Shown: piece after piece, positions 33,641 to 46,042 of the stretch
How positions within the stretch are numbered: the first letter of the stretch is position 1
Layout of the letters: every line of letters begins with the position of its first letter
NCBI RefSeq assembly: GCF_933775445.1
Contig: NC_065874.1
Span: 18,929,001-18,993,000, forward strand
DNA from: Argentina anserina
Taxonomy: Eukaryota; Streptophyta; Magnoliopsida; Rosales; Rosaceae
Direction of reading: 5' to 3'
Length of the DNA: 64,000 bases
Notes under the pieces: model-generated
The model's database searches: none
What the model was told of the DNA's origin: nothing
The model's input: the letters and a program-made list of their open reading frames with translations, nothing else
Made by a program: the position numbers and the translations under genes

Positions 33641-35293
33641 TTCCAAAATATTGAAATGTGCTCTGAATTTTGCATAGGTTTGTAAAGAAACGCAGTTATG
33701 TGCCAAATCGTAACATAGATAAATTAACTACTGCTTAAGTACCTGCAAATAAATGAACTGACAATACAGGTAAACCAAACTTTTGCATTTGTCTTGGCTA
33801 ATTTTGGATGTCTGCTTTGTTATTTACTTTTTCTTGAGGCTAATTCTATAGAATCTTGAGATTTCCGGCAAGCAGGTGAGCATGTACCTCGGAGAACAGG
33901 GACGTGGCTGCGTATTTGTAATATGTCATCACCCTTCATGCTAGGTGTTTAAGGTGAGATCTTCTGTATTGCTGTATAGTAATTCAAAATGAAAATGAGG
34001 TTTATGCTCCTTCATTTTGTAGATTTAATCCTCCATATATATTGACAATGCCATCTATATGGTTTGAAGTACTATTTGCTAAAACTTTACATATCTTTTG
34101 GATTCAGCTTTGGTAAAACATCGAAGGGGATAATTCTGTTCTTGCATTTGAAGAAGTAACTAACATCTTTGTAACTATTTCTCATGGAGTTGTTTCGGTC
34201 ATATTTGTTTGCATGGTCACTTCTCAGGTAGTCCCAGCAGTGAGCATTATGCACTGTTGCCATCCATTTCAAGTTTTCAATTTCAGTTTTCCTTTCCTAA
34301 TGCTTATAAAACCAACATTTTGAGTCTAATGAAGAGTCCCACTCTTGTGATCTGTAATAGATTGGAAAACAATTTCCTATTATCTATGAAGCTAGGGGAT
34401 TTCAGTGGATATGTTAAGCAATGGTTTTCTAGAACTGTTAGAGAGATACAATCAGTGGCTAGAATCAAGTTAGAATCCTAGCATTCATTTCTGATTTTAT
34501 TGAGTAATTGCTGCTTCTGCATTAGTTAATATTATTGTAATAGAATCAGTTATGATTTGCTCTTTATTCTCTGTAACACAGCACATTTGCTGCTATATAT
34601 GTTGTACAGTTATACAATGAAAGGTAATGGAAATCACTTTCTACAAGAACAGATGACAGTAGTGGCAGTCTTGAATAGAGAGACTCAAAAGAGCCACAGT
34701 ATTAGTTTCCTCTTTTTACTGCTGGGGAAGATGATCAAAATATATGTGGCAGACTAGTAGCTTATTGTGAGTTTGAACTACAACAAAGCTTAAGCTTGAA
34801 ATGGTACAAAGCTTCTCCCGCTTTTTCCTCGTCTGTTTCTTTTACAGGTATGTGAAATATGCAGATATGCTCCTAGGCCAATACACCTCATAAGAAATAA
34901 GTTTCGTTGTGGGTGAGAAGTTTACAGCCAAATAGACATTTCTAACATGCACGTTCACCATTGAATAGATTCGGGAAAAGGATATAGCCAAGTAATTACA
35001 ATTGAACAAAATAAAGCCAACCTAATATAGCACCATGGATTTTCCGAATCTAAATGAAGTATCATCATATCTGGTTGCTGAGCTTCCCGACTCTATGTTG
35101 TCTCCACATATTTAAACTCCAGATTGTAGAACTTAAATCCGAAGGTTCCTTCATGCTGGCATTTCGGTAATTGAATTTCTTATGATTCTCATTCCTTCAT
35201 GTTTGTAAGCACATGAAGGGGAAACAATCCAGGAATTGATTCAATCCCTGATTCCAAATAACAAGTAAATAGAGGATATGGAATGACTCCTCC
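33641..35293. other. Intergenic, no gene seen
   Basis: Short frames only, no recognised domain or repeat. Confidence 0.4.
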
Positions 35294-35301
35294 ATCCTAT
35301 C

Positions 35302-35829
35302 CAATGGTCTAAATATCGCTTATCGGTATCATATCAGTTGAGGGGTAAAACGATATATCGGAGATATATCAGGAATATATCGATATATATCGGTTTTATT
35401 GGATTTGTTTATTTTCAATAAAATTTATAAAATTATACTTCAATATGTACCAAATAAACTAAAAAAAACAGTACTAAGTAAGCTAAATATAATAAATACT
35501 TGATTTTGTGACAATTAAAATACACGAACGGCACCTAATAATAAAAATAAGTATTTAAGAATGATTATTTAGGCTTGAAATTTATCATATATATTTAAAA
35601 TATATATAAATTAAAAATATATATGACAAAATGAAAAAATATATATAAGTTTTTCAAAATAAGAGAGGAAATAATTATTAAAAATTAAAAAAATTAAAAA
35701 AAAAATCAAAGTTTGATCCATATATCGGAATTTGACCGATATTTAACCATTGACCGATATATTCAACCGATATAGCGATATCGTATCGTTTTCTAAATAT
35801 CACCGATATATCTAATATTTAGAACACTA
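35302..35829. mobile_element. hAT-like MITE rich in ATATATCGG
   Basis: The ends are CAATGGTCTAAATATC and, reverse-complemented from the right, TAGTGTTCTAAATATT. The flanks ATCCTATC (35294-35301) and CTCCTATC (35830-35837) match at 7 of 8 bases, as expected for an aged hAT target duplication. The subterminal ATATATCGG/CCGATATAT motifs resemble those of the hAT element at 23880-25806. 528 bp, AT-rich centre, no frame. Confidence 0.7.
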
Positions 35830-35837
35830 CTCCTATC

Positions 35838-36825
35838 ATGGTTTAGTAAACGTGCTACTAGCTTTTCCGGCCACCTTTTATCCATTTTGTGAGACAAATG
35901 AGAAGCCTTGGGTCTTACTTCTTTTGAGCTTCAGCAAACTGGAGTAAGTACAGTTCTTCAAGATCATTTTGTGCTTGAATGCTGTGATCCCATATGCAGA
36001 GTGGTACTTCGACTGACAAAAGCTAGATGTACTACCGTACTAGTGATGTGTAACCAAATCTTCAATGGTTTCTAGGTCAGGGACATTTTGTAATTCTTAT
36101 GATATGGAAATGCGATCACAAGAACCATCAGTGGACTTTGATATTGACAAGGTCAAAACTAACAATACATCTCAATCACTGGAGAATATTACAGAAAAGA
36201 ATGATTTTATTTCATTCCATTTAGACTTTTATTCAGTGGGCAGAGAAAGCCACTACTGCCCCATCCATCCTGATGATTACACACGGCCTAAGTGCCACTA
36301 CTAACAAACCACCTAAAAAAATTGAAAAAAAAAATAATGGTGATTGTAATGTAAAATACATTTATGTACTTAATTGTGTATTTTAACTCTAGCTTATCTT
36401 CTTTCTTCTCTACCAGAGACCCAGAACCGCAAAAAGGGCAAAAGAGAGAAAGAAAAAGAGAAATTGAAAGAGACATACTACGGTAAAAGAAAAACCCATT
36501 TAAGAAAAAAAAAACCAAGTTCACCACCAAACTCTGATATTCTTGTAAGCTGCCCTTTTTTCCATGACTTTTTACATCCATTGATCAATCTCAAGGACTC
36601 CCTGTCTGCGTATAAAATGAGTAACATCATTAATTTGCAAGTTTAACTTCCTCTAGCACTATAATGAGGTAACATGTAAGATTTAAAGTTCATATATGCT
36701 GAAGCCAGTGAAAAAATCATCTCTAAATAGTTACTATACATATGAGGTGGATACTACAGGGGAGATCATAACCTTGGCCAGTTTTCCTGGTCATGCCCAT
36801 CTAGAAAATACAGTCGCAGCATACT
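35838..36825. other. Intergenic and probable 3' UTR of the FLA gene
   Basis: No gene recognised. Small frames at 36065-36304 and 36288-36581 lack family features. Confidence 0.4.
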
Positions 36826-38038
36826 TCATTGGCAAGTTGTGAACCGAGAATTCTGTCCAACAGCACTTAGCATCCGACATGTTACTTCCATCAATTTTCC
36901 TGCTATTTTCAGACTAACTTGATAAGTCTAAGGACTTAATAAAAAATAAGCAGATAAATTCAGCATAAACCAGTTGAAACATTATGTTTGCTACCTAATT
37001 TTACTACTTCATTACACTATACCAAATTCTTCAGGATAATTTAGAGACAGACAAAAGAAGCCTCTGATTTTTCATAATGGTCTATTTCATCATTGTTTGG
37101 GGAAGCATTATCTTCCACAGTGTACTATTCACAGAGACAGAGAAGCTACTCTTACTTCATTCTAATGGCATTGTCAAATATTATTAATTTAGGTTATTTA
37201 CTTTTATCATGAAATCAAATCCAGACAGGAATATTTTTCTGCAGCTGGGAAAAACCATTATTTGGGAGCAATTCTTCGCAACTAAGGCTACAGATAGAAA
37301 GAAACACAGAAATAAAAGATTAAAAACAAACTAACTAACAAAGTATTTCAGATGTTAGTCTCAAAATTATTGTTGGCGGTCTATTTTTTGGGCGTTACAT
37401 GTGTACAGCATCATACACTAGTTGTCAAATGGAGAGGAGAATCAGTAGTGCTATATACATTAGAAGACAAAGCCTATTTATCACCAACAGCTGGTTTTGT
37501 TCTGTTTTGGTATAATGTCACAATCATCAACACAGATTTCCTCTACTGCCCCTTCCTTCTTTCCTCTACTGCCCCTTCCTTCTTTCCTCTACCTAGGTTA
37601 AAAGACAACAACCCGGATGACATCCGTAAACTGATTTGCGACTTCATTAAGCCTATAAATTCCTGTCATTCAAACCCAGAAACACTCGAACACGAGACCT
37701 ATATCATGTTATGGCCAAAAAAAAAACCCTCTCATATCTGGTGAGAACTTAGAAGTACTGGAACTTGTCTTTCGACCTCATTTTTTGGATCCTTACCCAA
37801 TTCCCGGTGAAATTGGGTACTCCAAAATTTGTTCAGCAAACAAGAAGCTTAAGATGAAGGGCTATAGTTGATAAAAACGAATAGTAATGAGCGCTAAAGG
37901 AGTGCCTTTAGTTAAACATTGTTGCGCTATGTGATTTCACTATCAGATTCCAGCCCTCTCAGAAGAGACTACTTTTTCCCACTTATTTTCTTCCCTTGAA
38001 AGCAATCTTCTCATCAAACGATTGTGTGTTTGTATTTA

Positions 38039-38069
<31 letters not shown>

Positions 38070-39552
38070 CACACAATGTGCATTTCACCGCCTCCCCAAA
38101 AGCCAATTTCACGTTTTCCTTTTAGCTACGCTTAACCCACATTTTCAAGCAATACCAAAGAGTAAACTTTTGCATCACATTTCCCTACCAACAAAGAACA
38201 AAGAACACACAAAAAAATAAAAAAAGTTTACCTCTCCTGGGCCTGGCGACGATCTTAGCGGGTTGAACCGCTTTGGTTTCGGATTTGGACTCCACCTCCT
38301 CGGCCGGGAACAACACCCCATCAATCCCTTGCACCGAGATCCGACCATCCGTATAAATATCCGGGTCGAACAAGTACGCGGAGCCCTCCCCCTGCCCGAA
38401 CTTAACCGACCCGTCAGCCTCTTGAGCCACAACCTTGTGGGGCAACCGCAGTGTCTCATAGCTCACCTTCCCAAACCTCCTAACAGCATTGTACATACTC
38501 TCCTCAGTCTGATACTCGGGAATCAAATGGTAGTACATAATCTGCTCCGGCGCACCCGGCTCGCTGAGCTGGTCCGTCGTCAGCTTCGCCATTGCCTCGT
38601 CGTTGGGAGCTAAAACAGTGAGCACATAACCCTCTGACACTAGCCGACCCATCTCTGTCGCCAAGGAAGTCAAATTCACCAAAATGTCCGCCATCTCGTT
38701 GTAACCGCCGTAGTGCAGGAGCGTGTGGATGAAGTCCTTGACCTGCGCGTGGCCGTTGAAGTGGTGGTGGGGCCCACCGGGTCCGGGAGCGGGAGCCGGG
38801 GCGAGTGAAGGTCCGGGAGCCAAGGCGTCGTAGATGGGAAGAACGGGCGAGGATCCGGGCTTGGTCGGCGGAGCGGGTTTTTTCAACCGGTTGGTTCTCG
38901 GGTCGACTTCGGGAGCTCCCTCGGGTTTGACGGCGGAAATGGAGCGGAGGCTGCGGCGGCGGTTGAAGTCGTCTTCGACGGAGCGGGGGATGAGAAGCCT
39001 CTCGATGGCGTGGATGACGCCGTCGGGTCGGGTCACGGAATCGGGATGAATGACCCGGGCGAGATCTACGGCCTTCTCACCGGAGTCGAGCCTGGAGAGA
39101 TGGAGGTGGTCCTGGGAGAGCGTCTGGTGACGGGAGGAGGAGGAGTGGGTGGGCCATTGGTCGGATCCGACCCGGGTGGGGATGACGTGGAAGAGGAGAA
39201 GCTTCTGGAGGGATTTGAGGTTGCCCGGTTCGAGCAAGTAGCGCTTGAAGTCGGGGTCGAGGTCGCGGTCGACGGCGTCGTTTCGAGGAGCGAAGATGGT
39301 GATGTTGTGTCGGCCGACGGCGTCTTCGAGAGTCTGGAGGAGCAGGGCCTTCTCGACGAGCTCGGCAAGCTCGGAGTAATGCGAGTCGAGAAGGGCCACC
39401 AGGACGGAGTTGGAGTTGATCTGAGCTGAGGAGGAGGAGGAGGAGGAGGAGGAGGAGGGTTTCTGGGAATATTCCGGCAATGCGAAGCAGGTTGAGAAGA
39501 GGAGGAGGAAAAAGGCGAGAGGCGGCGACGCGCCAGGGATGCGGAAATCCAT
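36826..39552 (-). CDS. Fasciclin-like arabinogalactan protein, FLA15/16/17/18 type (two exons, 464 aa)
   Basis: Exon 1 is 39552-38232 and exon 2 is 36899-36826, with a 1332-bp GT-AG intron. Together they give 1395 nt with the stop. A signal peptide occupies residues ~1-25, then a run of 10 serines. The first fasciclin domain (~47-195) includes TIFAPRNDAV and LLLFHVIPT. A proline-rich arabinogalactan stretch (LAPGPSLAPAPAPGPGGP) follows, and the second fasciclin domain (~265-410) includes TVLAPNDEAM and YYHLIPEY. The short second exon encodes GKLMEVTCRMLSAVGQNSRF then TTCQ, the typical C-terminus of this subgroup, which lacks a GPI-anchor signal. Length agrees with the ~450-460 aa family. These are secreted, glycosylated cell-wall or apoplast proteins implicated in adhesion and wall structure. 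Reading exon 1 through the donor would give a false C-terminus after PRRG. Confidence 0.93.
37538..37592. repeat. 23-bp tandem repeat in the FLA intron region
   Basis: TTCCTCTACTGCCCCTTCCT plus TCT occurs twice in succession (37538-37560 and 37561-37583), with a partial third copy. Confidence 0.85.
38039..38074. repeat. (A)n(CA)n microsatellite in the FLA intron
   Basis: An A-run of ~18 followed by about nine CA units, ~160 bp downstream of the FLA donor. Confidence 0.9.
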
Positions 39553-39800
39553 GGCGAGCGTACAATGCGGTGGATTCAGAGAAATGAAGAAGAAGAAGAA
39601 GTAGAAGAGTAAAGTTTCGAGAGAGAGAGAGAGAGAGTGGGAGTAATAGTTTATTAGGTTATGGTGAGCCTTGTGCTTAGTTCGGAGTTTAAGTGTTTAA
39701 CTGAAGTTGGTAAAAAATGGAGGGTGTCGGTTACGGTAGAGAGAGAGAGAGCATGTGAATAGTAACACGTGGCGAATGTGGGATATGGTAATGGAGTGTA
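39553..39800 (-). promoter_or_regulatory. 5' UTR and promoter-proximal region of the FLA gene, with GA tracts
   Basis: Contains GA/CT runs at ~39618-39637 and ~39740-39751 and GAAGAAGAAG at ~39585-39600. CT-rich leaders are common in plant 5' UTRs. No TATA box was fixed. Confidence 0.45.
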
Positions 39801-40938
39801 CAAGGCAAGAGATGGGGAGTGGGAGTAAAGAAGGTTCCGACAACCTGATGGTGGGCCCCGGGAGGACAACTACACCAGCTTGTTCAACGCTCGGGGTTAG
39901 AAAGAAAAGGGCTTTGACCCTGTGTTGTCGGTTTCACCTTTCACCGCGCCTAGTACAGTAGCCAAGTACAGAAAGGGTTAAACCTTTCATTTCACCATGA
40001 CTGGGTAATAGTAACTTTATCAAGAGTAGTTTTGATGCTATTTACACTTGCTTTTTTTTTACTATTAATACATTTTTTCTCACATGATTTTTCTCAAAGA
40101 TGAATTATTAAATATCATTTTCCATGTGTTAATAACAAAAAAAAGTGTATATATAACTGTTAATGGTAATAGCTGAAATCAAATTTGTCGCACACTTTTA
40201 GTATGCCCACTACATGACCACATCTCCTAATCTATGTCACGTGTATATTAACACTAACTATAGTTAAATATAAATATAATAAAAATAGTAAATCTTTATA
40301 AATTAATAGGTTCGGGACTGATAAAATTTATTATTTTACTGAGATATTAATACATCGATAAATTAATAATTAATCAAATACTTAATAACATATTAATTTA
40401 TGAAGGTATAATAAATATGTTTTTTCACTTTTTCAAAGAAAAAACTCCATTCATGCACCACATTATTTGATTTATCACGGATATCGTTATTCAAAATATT
40501 ATATTCTTCGATGTATTATATTATTTTTATTTAACAATAATTAAATCAACAAAATATTTCACTGAAATCCTTAAAAATAAAAATTTATTATATAAATTAT
40601 ATCATTATTAATTTATATATTCGATGGGGTCTATATGAATTCTCAAATTTTTATTATGTTACAAATATAGTGAATTATTAATTTAGCACATTATCACCGA
40701 ATCAGGACCGGTAAAAAGTATTATTTTAGCAAAATTATTAATTAATCGAGTATTAATTTAACGAGTATCTATTGTATAATCAAGTCTTATTAATGAGAAA
40801 ACATTTTACCAAAAACTAAATTTGTTCCCCTCTCTCTCTCTTGATTATATAATAAAAATATAATCAAGTCTTCACTCCTCTTCCATCTCTTGTCATGAGT
40901 GGTTGCTTTTTTTTCTTTTAAACTTGTTATGGTTAATC
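39801..40938. other. Intergenic, very AT-rich, possibly a decayed DNA transposon
   Basis: Diverged copies of GGACYGRTAAAA followed by TTATTATTTTA and AATTAATAATTAATC occur near 40315-40385 and 40705-40760. No coding frame. Confidence 0.4.
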
Positions 40939-41068
40939 CAGTATGCATCAATGTATGCTATACATCATACATCCAACGGTTGACAACATATATTATTTTT
41001 TTGACCCCACTCATAAAACAATATCGACCGTCAGATGTGGGATGTATAGTATACATTGATGTATACTA
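40939..41068. mobile_element. Foldback MITE (~130 bp)
   Basis: The left arm (40940-40985) and right arm (41022-41067) are inverted copies of AGTATACATCAATGTATACT followed by ATACATCNNACATC, with about six mismatches and a ~36-bp loop. Small non-coding palindromic elements of this form are MITEs. Target duplication was not resolved. Confidence 0.7.
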
Positions 41069-41274
41069 GAATTTTCCCCATATATGGATCTTCATATCTG
41101 ATTGCTTTATGCTTCTTGGTTTTCTATAGAAGTCTTTTTCATTTCATCAGCAAACTAACTTACAGTAAGATTGAATTGATATTTAGATCCAAACCAGAAT
41201 TTTTTGTGAAGAATTTTTGAATTGATATAGTATACTTTGACTTGTTGTTAAACGATGCAATAGTCGCCCGTATA

Positions 41275-41730
41275 ACCTTTACCCGAAAAACTAGAGTCAG
41301 AATTCTTAGTCTGGTCCGTGGACCTAACACAGCCCCGGGCTGGGAATGGGGATAGTTCCATTTTTACTTCCCCAACAATTGACTGTCGAGTATAAGACTT
41401 TTGGCGTCGCTGATCGTCAAGTGGCCAATCTTCCTAACCGCGCACGGGCCGGGCTTAGAGCGCGTGAAACTCATCATTACCTCTTCTTCTAGCCAAGAAT
41501 CTCATTTTTTTTGGTAGTACGAAGGGGAAATTCATTGGAAAATGAAAAATCTACCGTTTTAACACTCAGAAAAAAACCTAGAAAAGAGGAAAAGTAACTA
41601 AGACAAGAGCTAGGTAAGCAAGCAAGAAGGCGAGGCAAGGGGCTCTCCATCTCTAGGAAGATTGTGTAGTCTAGATCGATTCATAGATAGATTTCTATCC
41701 ATATAGATAGGTATCTCCACGACTACTTAC
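41275..41730. other. Possible mitochondrial DNA insertion (NUMT)
   Basis: A block of higher GC and quite different texture (ACAGCCCCGGGCTGGG, CGCGCACGGGCCGGGCTTAG, GAGCTAGGTAAGCAAGCAAG) in otherwise ~25-30% GC DNA. It has no coding frame. The style resembles plant mitochondrial intergenic DNA, but I cannot confirm this without a search. Confidence 0.35.
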
Positions 41731-43302
41731 TTTAGTATAGCTACATCTAAAAAAGCTGTTAAATAAAGCCTCCAACTAAGCTAGCGACTTTGGATATTAA
41801 ATGGCACGCCCCCAAATCTGAGACCACTATTATATGGAAATATGGTTCCCGAATTAGAGGTGTGACCTCAAAACCAATAAAATTTTCTCAATAAAACTGA
41901 TAGAAATATATGTCTGAATAATATTTTTAATAGAGTTATTTTATAATACAACGGATTTAGAAATATTGAAATTTAGCGAAGATAGATGAGTCTCGCATTT
42001 ATTGTCTTGAAATAATAAGTGAAGAAAAACCATCATTTTATTTAGTAGATTCATCTCATTCCCCAAGCATTTACTCATTACATGAAATAAGATTGTGTAG
42101 CACCATGAGTAATACAGACCCAGTAAGTACATAATACATTCTTATAATAATTTGGCTAATGAGAAATTCAAATATGAACAACCAAGTAATATGTACCAAA
42201 AACCAGGTGTATTTGGTCACACGAATTCTTACTTATGCGTATAGATATACATATTAACATCAATATATTCAATCAATTGTGTGAATTTTCAAGAAAACTG
42301 GTAATTAATCACAAAGTCACATGTTAGGGTTCACGTTTATCCAAAACACGAATAAGTCTCAGCATACCGAGACCAACACCAAAGTATGTATACTCAATGT
42401 CAATTCTCCTATGAGTATAATAGTACACTATTTGTAAGGACTAGGGTCTAAGGCTAACTCACAAAGCACAAAATAATTTTACCAGCAATTCACTTAAACA
42501 CGGGGCAGTACTAATCACCTGGCTTCATACCTCCAACTCAATAACGTCAATAGAATATCACAAAGTTTAGTAATTAAGACAATATTTAAATACTAAAAAA
42601 TATATATAATCTTACACCAATATATAAATACTTATCAATAACTCAATGTATGCATGAAATAAATAAGTTAATAAACTTGTAAGTAAATGTGCAAATAAAA
42701 TAAATGTACTTTAAATTAAAATTAATTAGATAATATTAGTTAGTAGTCAAATGATTAGTAGTCATTTCCCCCATAATAAGGAAAGTCTTTGTTTAAAGTA
42801 GCAATTGTCATTCAAATAATAGTGTCAAAGTCCGTCAACTTTCCGTATCGATAACTCCATCAATAAATGTCCAAATTAGGCAAGTGATGAGTCTATGTTC
42901 AAGGATTTTTCGTAAGGAATCCAATCGTATAAGTCATACAGTCTAGTTCAAAGTAATTGAGTCCAAAAAAGTTCAAACACAGTAGCAGTGCAGAAATCGA
43001 TCATCAAGTTATCATCTTAGATGTCTACATATTCTACTTGTAACAAACATTTTGTCATTTCTTCTGAAACTTTCCAGATTAAAGGTAGATATCTTATACT
43101 TTAATTGGATATAAAGTTTGTGGAAAATGGTTTAGAAATGAGTGAGATATGAGTTTTTAAAGTTGTGAGTGCTACAAAAGATTTTCAGTGAGTTTATTAA
43201 CTGTAACTTTGATTAGCCATAACTTATCCATTTCTAAACATTTTTGAGTGATTAAAAAGCCTAAATTGAAGCAGTTTACATGAAAAATTTAATTCTATTG
43301 TT
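41731..43302. other. Intergenic, AT-rich, no gene seen
   Basis: Only short frames; ends where the duplicated segment begins. Confidence 0.45.
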
Positions 43303-44509
43303 ACCATGGACAAACTCAGATGTTATAAAATACGAAAATATAACTCTTACCAAAACATGGTCTTTTCCATTTTATCCTTAGCTATGCACTTTGATAAATC
43401 TTAAAAGACAAAAGATTATAATGATGTAAGATGTACTTACCTTGAAGTTTCAAGGGTGAAATGAAAGTTTTGATGCGGATCCAAAGTTTGATTATTTTAG
43501 TGAAGAAGAAACTTGTTTAAGAGATAAAGAGTGAAGGCTAGAATTTTAGGTTGAGAAACATTGAATGGTTGAGTTTTCTATCAACTAAGGGAACTCTAGA
43601 CTTGCATTATTTCTGATTTTGAAGTGTGAAGGAAAACTTGAGGCAACTCACAACTATAAATAGGCCAAGAAGGAACAAAAAAGTTCAATTCTCACCCACC
43701 ATTCTCAATAATTAATATTGAGTGATGGCCTAACTAGTTAGTGTGGTTGTTGGCAAAGAAAAAAAAAGTGTGATGGTGTAAAACATAAAAATAAATCAGC
43801 TAGGTTTAAAACATATTGGCATAAGGATTATATATATATATATATGTAGATATAACAAACACATTTATATATGTTATTCTAAAAAGTAAAGGAATTTAGT
43901 ATATTATTTTCATAAGGTTTTCAATATATTTGCACTATCTAACACTAATATAATGCATAAAAGATAATACTATTAGTATTAGTCTTAAACTCGATTACAA
44001 AGTATCGAGTATACGCAAGAATATGAGCTAACGTATTCAAATCGTGGTCTAATACTTACAAAAAGAAATTTTCTATCTTTGAAAGTATAGCCTTAGCATC
44101 ATAGGTTTCTAAAAAGAAATATTAGAAGAAAACTTGAATTAATTCTAAGTTAATATAACCTTAGAGTATTAAATAGTAAATACTAATTTTTGGGATATTA
44201 CATTAAACCTCGATGGTGTTTCCGTAAGAACCTTACCTTTCAGACTGCCATGGACGAGAAATTGTCTGTAATCAGTTGTTGGAATAATCACATTACTAGT
44301 TGCATTGACAGTTATCTTCGTTCTCAAATTTGTATTGATAGTTATATTTTAAGCAATAAGTGACAATTATAGTGATAGTTACATTTGTAGAGAAAAACAG
44401 AAATAGTAATAAAAGCAGGACTTCCAATATCAAACCTAGAAAAGATGGTAGTGATTTAACTATAGCCGCTTGCTTAATTCATTATTATTATAATTGATAA
44501 TATCAGCCT

Positions 44510-45110
44510 ACTTTGCCAAGAGGTGGCAGGAGCGCAACGACCTAGCCCAACCTACTTAAACAACCTAATGGCTTGGCCCGGTCTGAAGGAAGAAGAAAGT
44601 AGACCTTGTAGAGTAGAGAAGCGGATAGGAGGGGTAGCCTATAGACTCAAGCGATCAGCTCGGTGAAAACTCACCCCGTATTCCTATTTCGGCCGCCGGA
44701 CCGGTGATCAGAACCCTAGAGCCTAGCTGGCAGGCAATCCGGTCTGATAGCCTCACTGCTTGCTCGGGTGTCACCATTAATGCCACCCACGGTAGCTTGC
44801 CTAAATGATAAAGACGTTATGTTTCTAGCGCACATTCCTACATTGAAGGAAGAGCTAGACACATCTCCCAATGCGCCTATAAATAGGCTGCTTAAACCAT
44901 CTAAAAAATGTAACGTATTCCCAAGTCATTAACTCTCGAACTTAAATTATGTATCAGATTCTAACTTAAGCTTCGGAGTGTCAAAGATCAGCGCACCGCT
45001 GACCCTTTGATTTTGACTCGTGTTGTGTGCAGGTCCCAATGAGCTGACACATCAAAATATAAAGCTACGAGGTTAGGTCCCCCGAATTTAACTCCCGTAA
45101 CAGTATTTAT
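44510..45110 (+). mobile_element. LTR-like remnant (first copy)
   Basis: A GC-richer block in AT-rich DNA with CCTATAAATAGG (TATA-like, ~44878), then CTTAAGCTTCGGAGTGTC (~44966) and GTGTGCAGGTCC (~45025). This order is familiar from LTRs of plant Ty3/gypsy elements, where the CATCGGAGTG-like motif follows the transcription start. No internal region or partner LTR is present here, so it may be a solo LTR. Confidence 0.5.
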
Positions 45111-46010
45111 AATCATCCACCCAAAAACGGAAGCACAAATTTCTCAGGGTAAACCTAAGCAGACTTCACACACAACAAATGAAATTGAAAAATTTGTATA
45201 AAGAAAGCATCCAGAATATTGCCCAGTAAAGAGTGCAGAAGAGGCAGGACACAGAAAGTTATGCACCATGCAGTCTATGACATGAGCTGCCATATGACGA
45301 TGAGAGTTTGGACACTAGAGACGTCGAGTTGATGAATCAGTGAAACTTTTCCAAGATAAATTAAAAACTGTCGAGTTAGAAGTGATCTTATGGTACATGC
45401 CACACCTTGGGATCCAAAATTTGGTACATAAATTTGGAAACCCCCCGCATTCTTCTGAATAGAGTTTGCTAGCTTTCCTTTGAATTATTTTGCTCCGCAA
45501 GCCAACTAAACTTGTCTCATAAAGCTTTCGTAGACTTCCATACAGCAAAATTGAAGTACAATAGCCAATGGACACAAGAGTTTTGATGCATGGTTGAATT
45601 TTACATGAGAAGGCAACATAGTATAGCATTTATGTATTATTCAAAAATCTTCAGAAACAACTAATCCGTCAATGCACAAGTGAAAATGTCTTCATAAATA
45701 AGTCTGGTATAAACATATTTACAAGCATATGATGATATCTAGATCTAAATAGTAGAGCATTCTGTAGTTTCTTTATTACGAATCAGATCTTACTCAGCAA
45801 TGCCCTTTCCAAATGTAAAAGGATTATCCACTAGAATCCAGCGGTGTATGGCAGAGCATGACAAACCATAACTTCTGGGAACTGGCATGGAAAAGAGAGA
45901 ATTCCACCTACCATGAAATAGAAATTTTCATAAGTTCACAATCGTCACAAACAATTGCAATCTCAGCAGAACAGCCAACAATTGAAGCTAAACATATATT
46001 AGGAACCCAT

Positions 46011-46042
<32 letters not shown>

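Noticed and set aside
39010..39429. 139-aa open frame on the + strand
   Set aside because: It is antisense to FLA exon 1 and its Gly/Val/Glu-rich composition mirrors the GC-rich sense codons.
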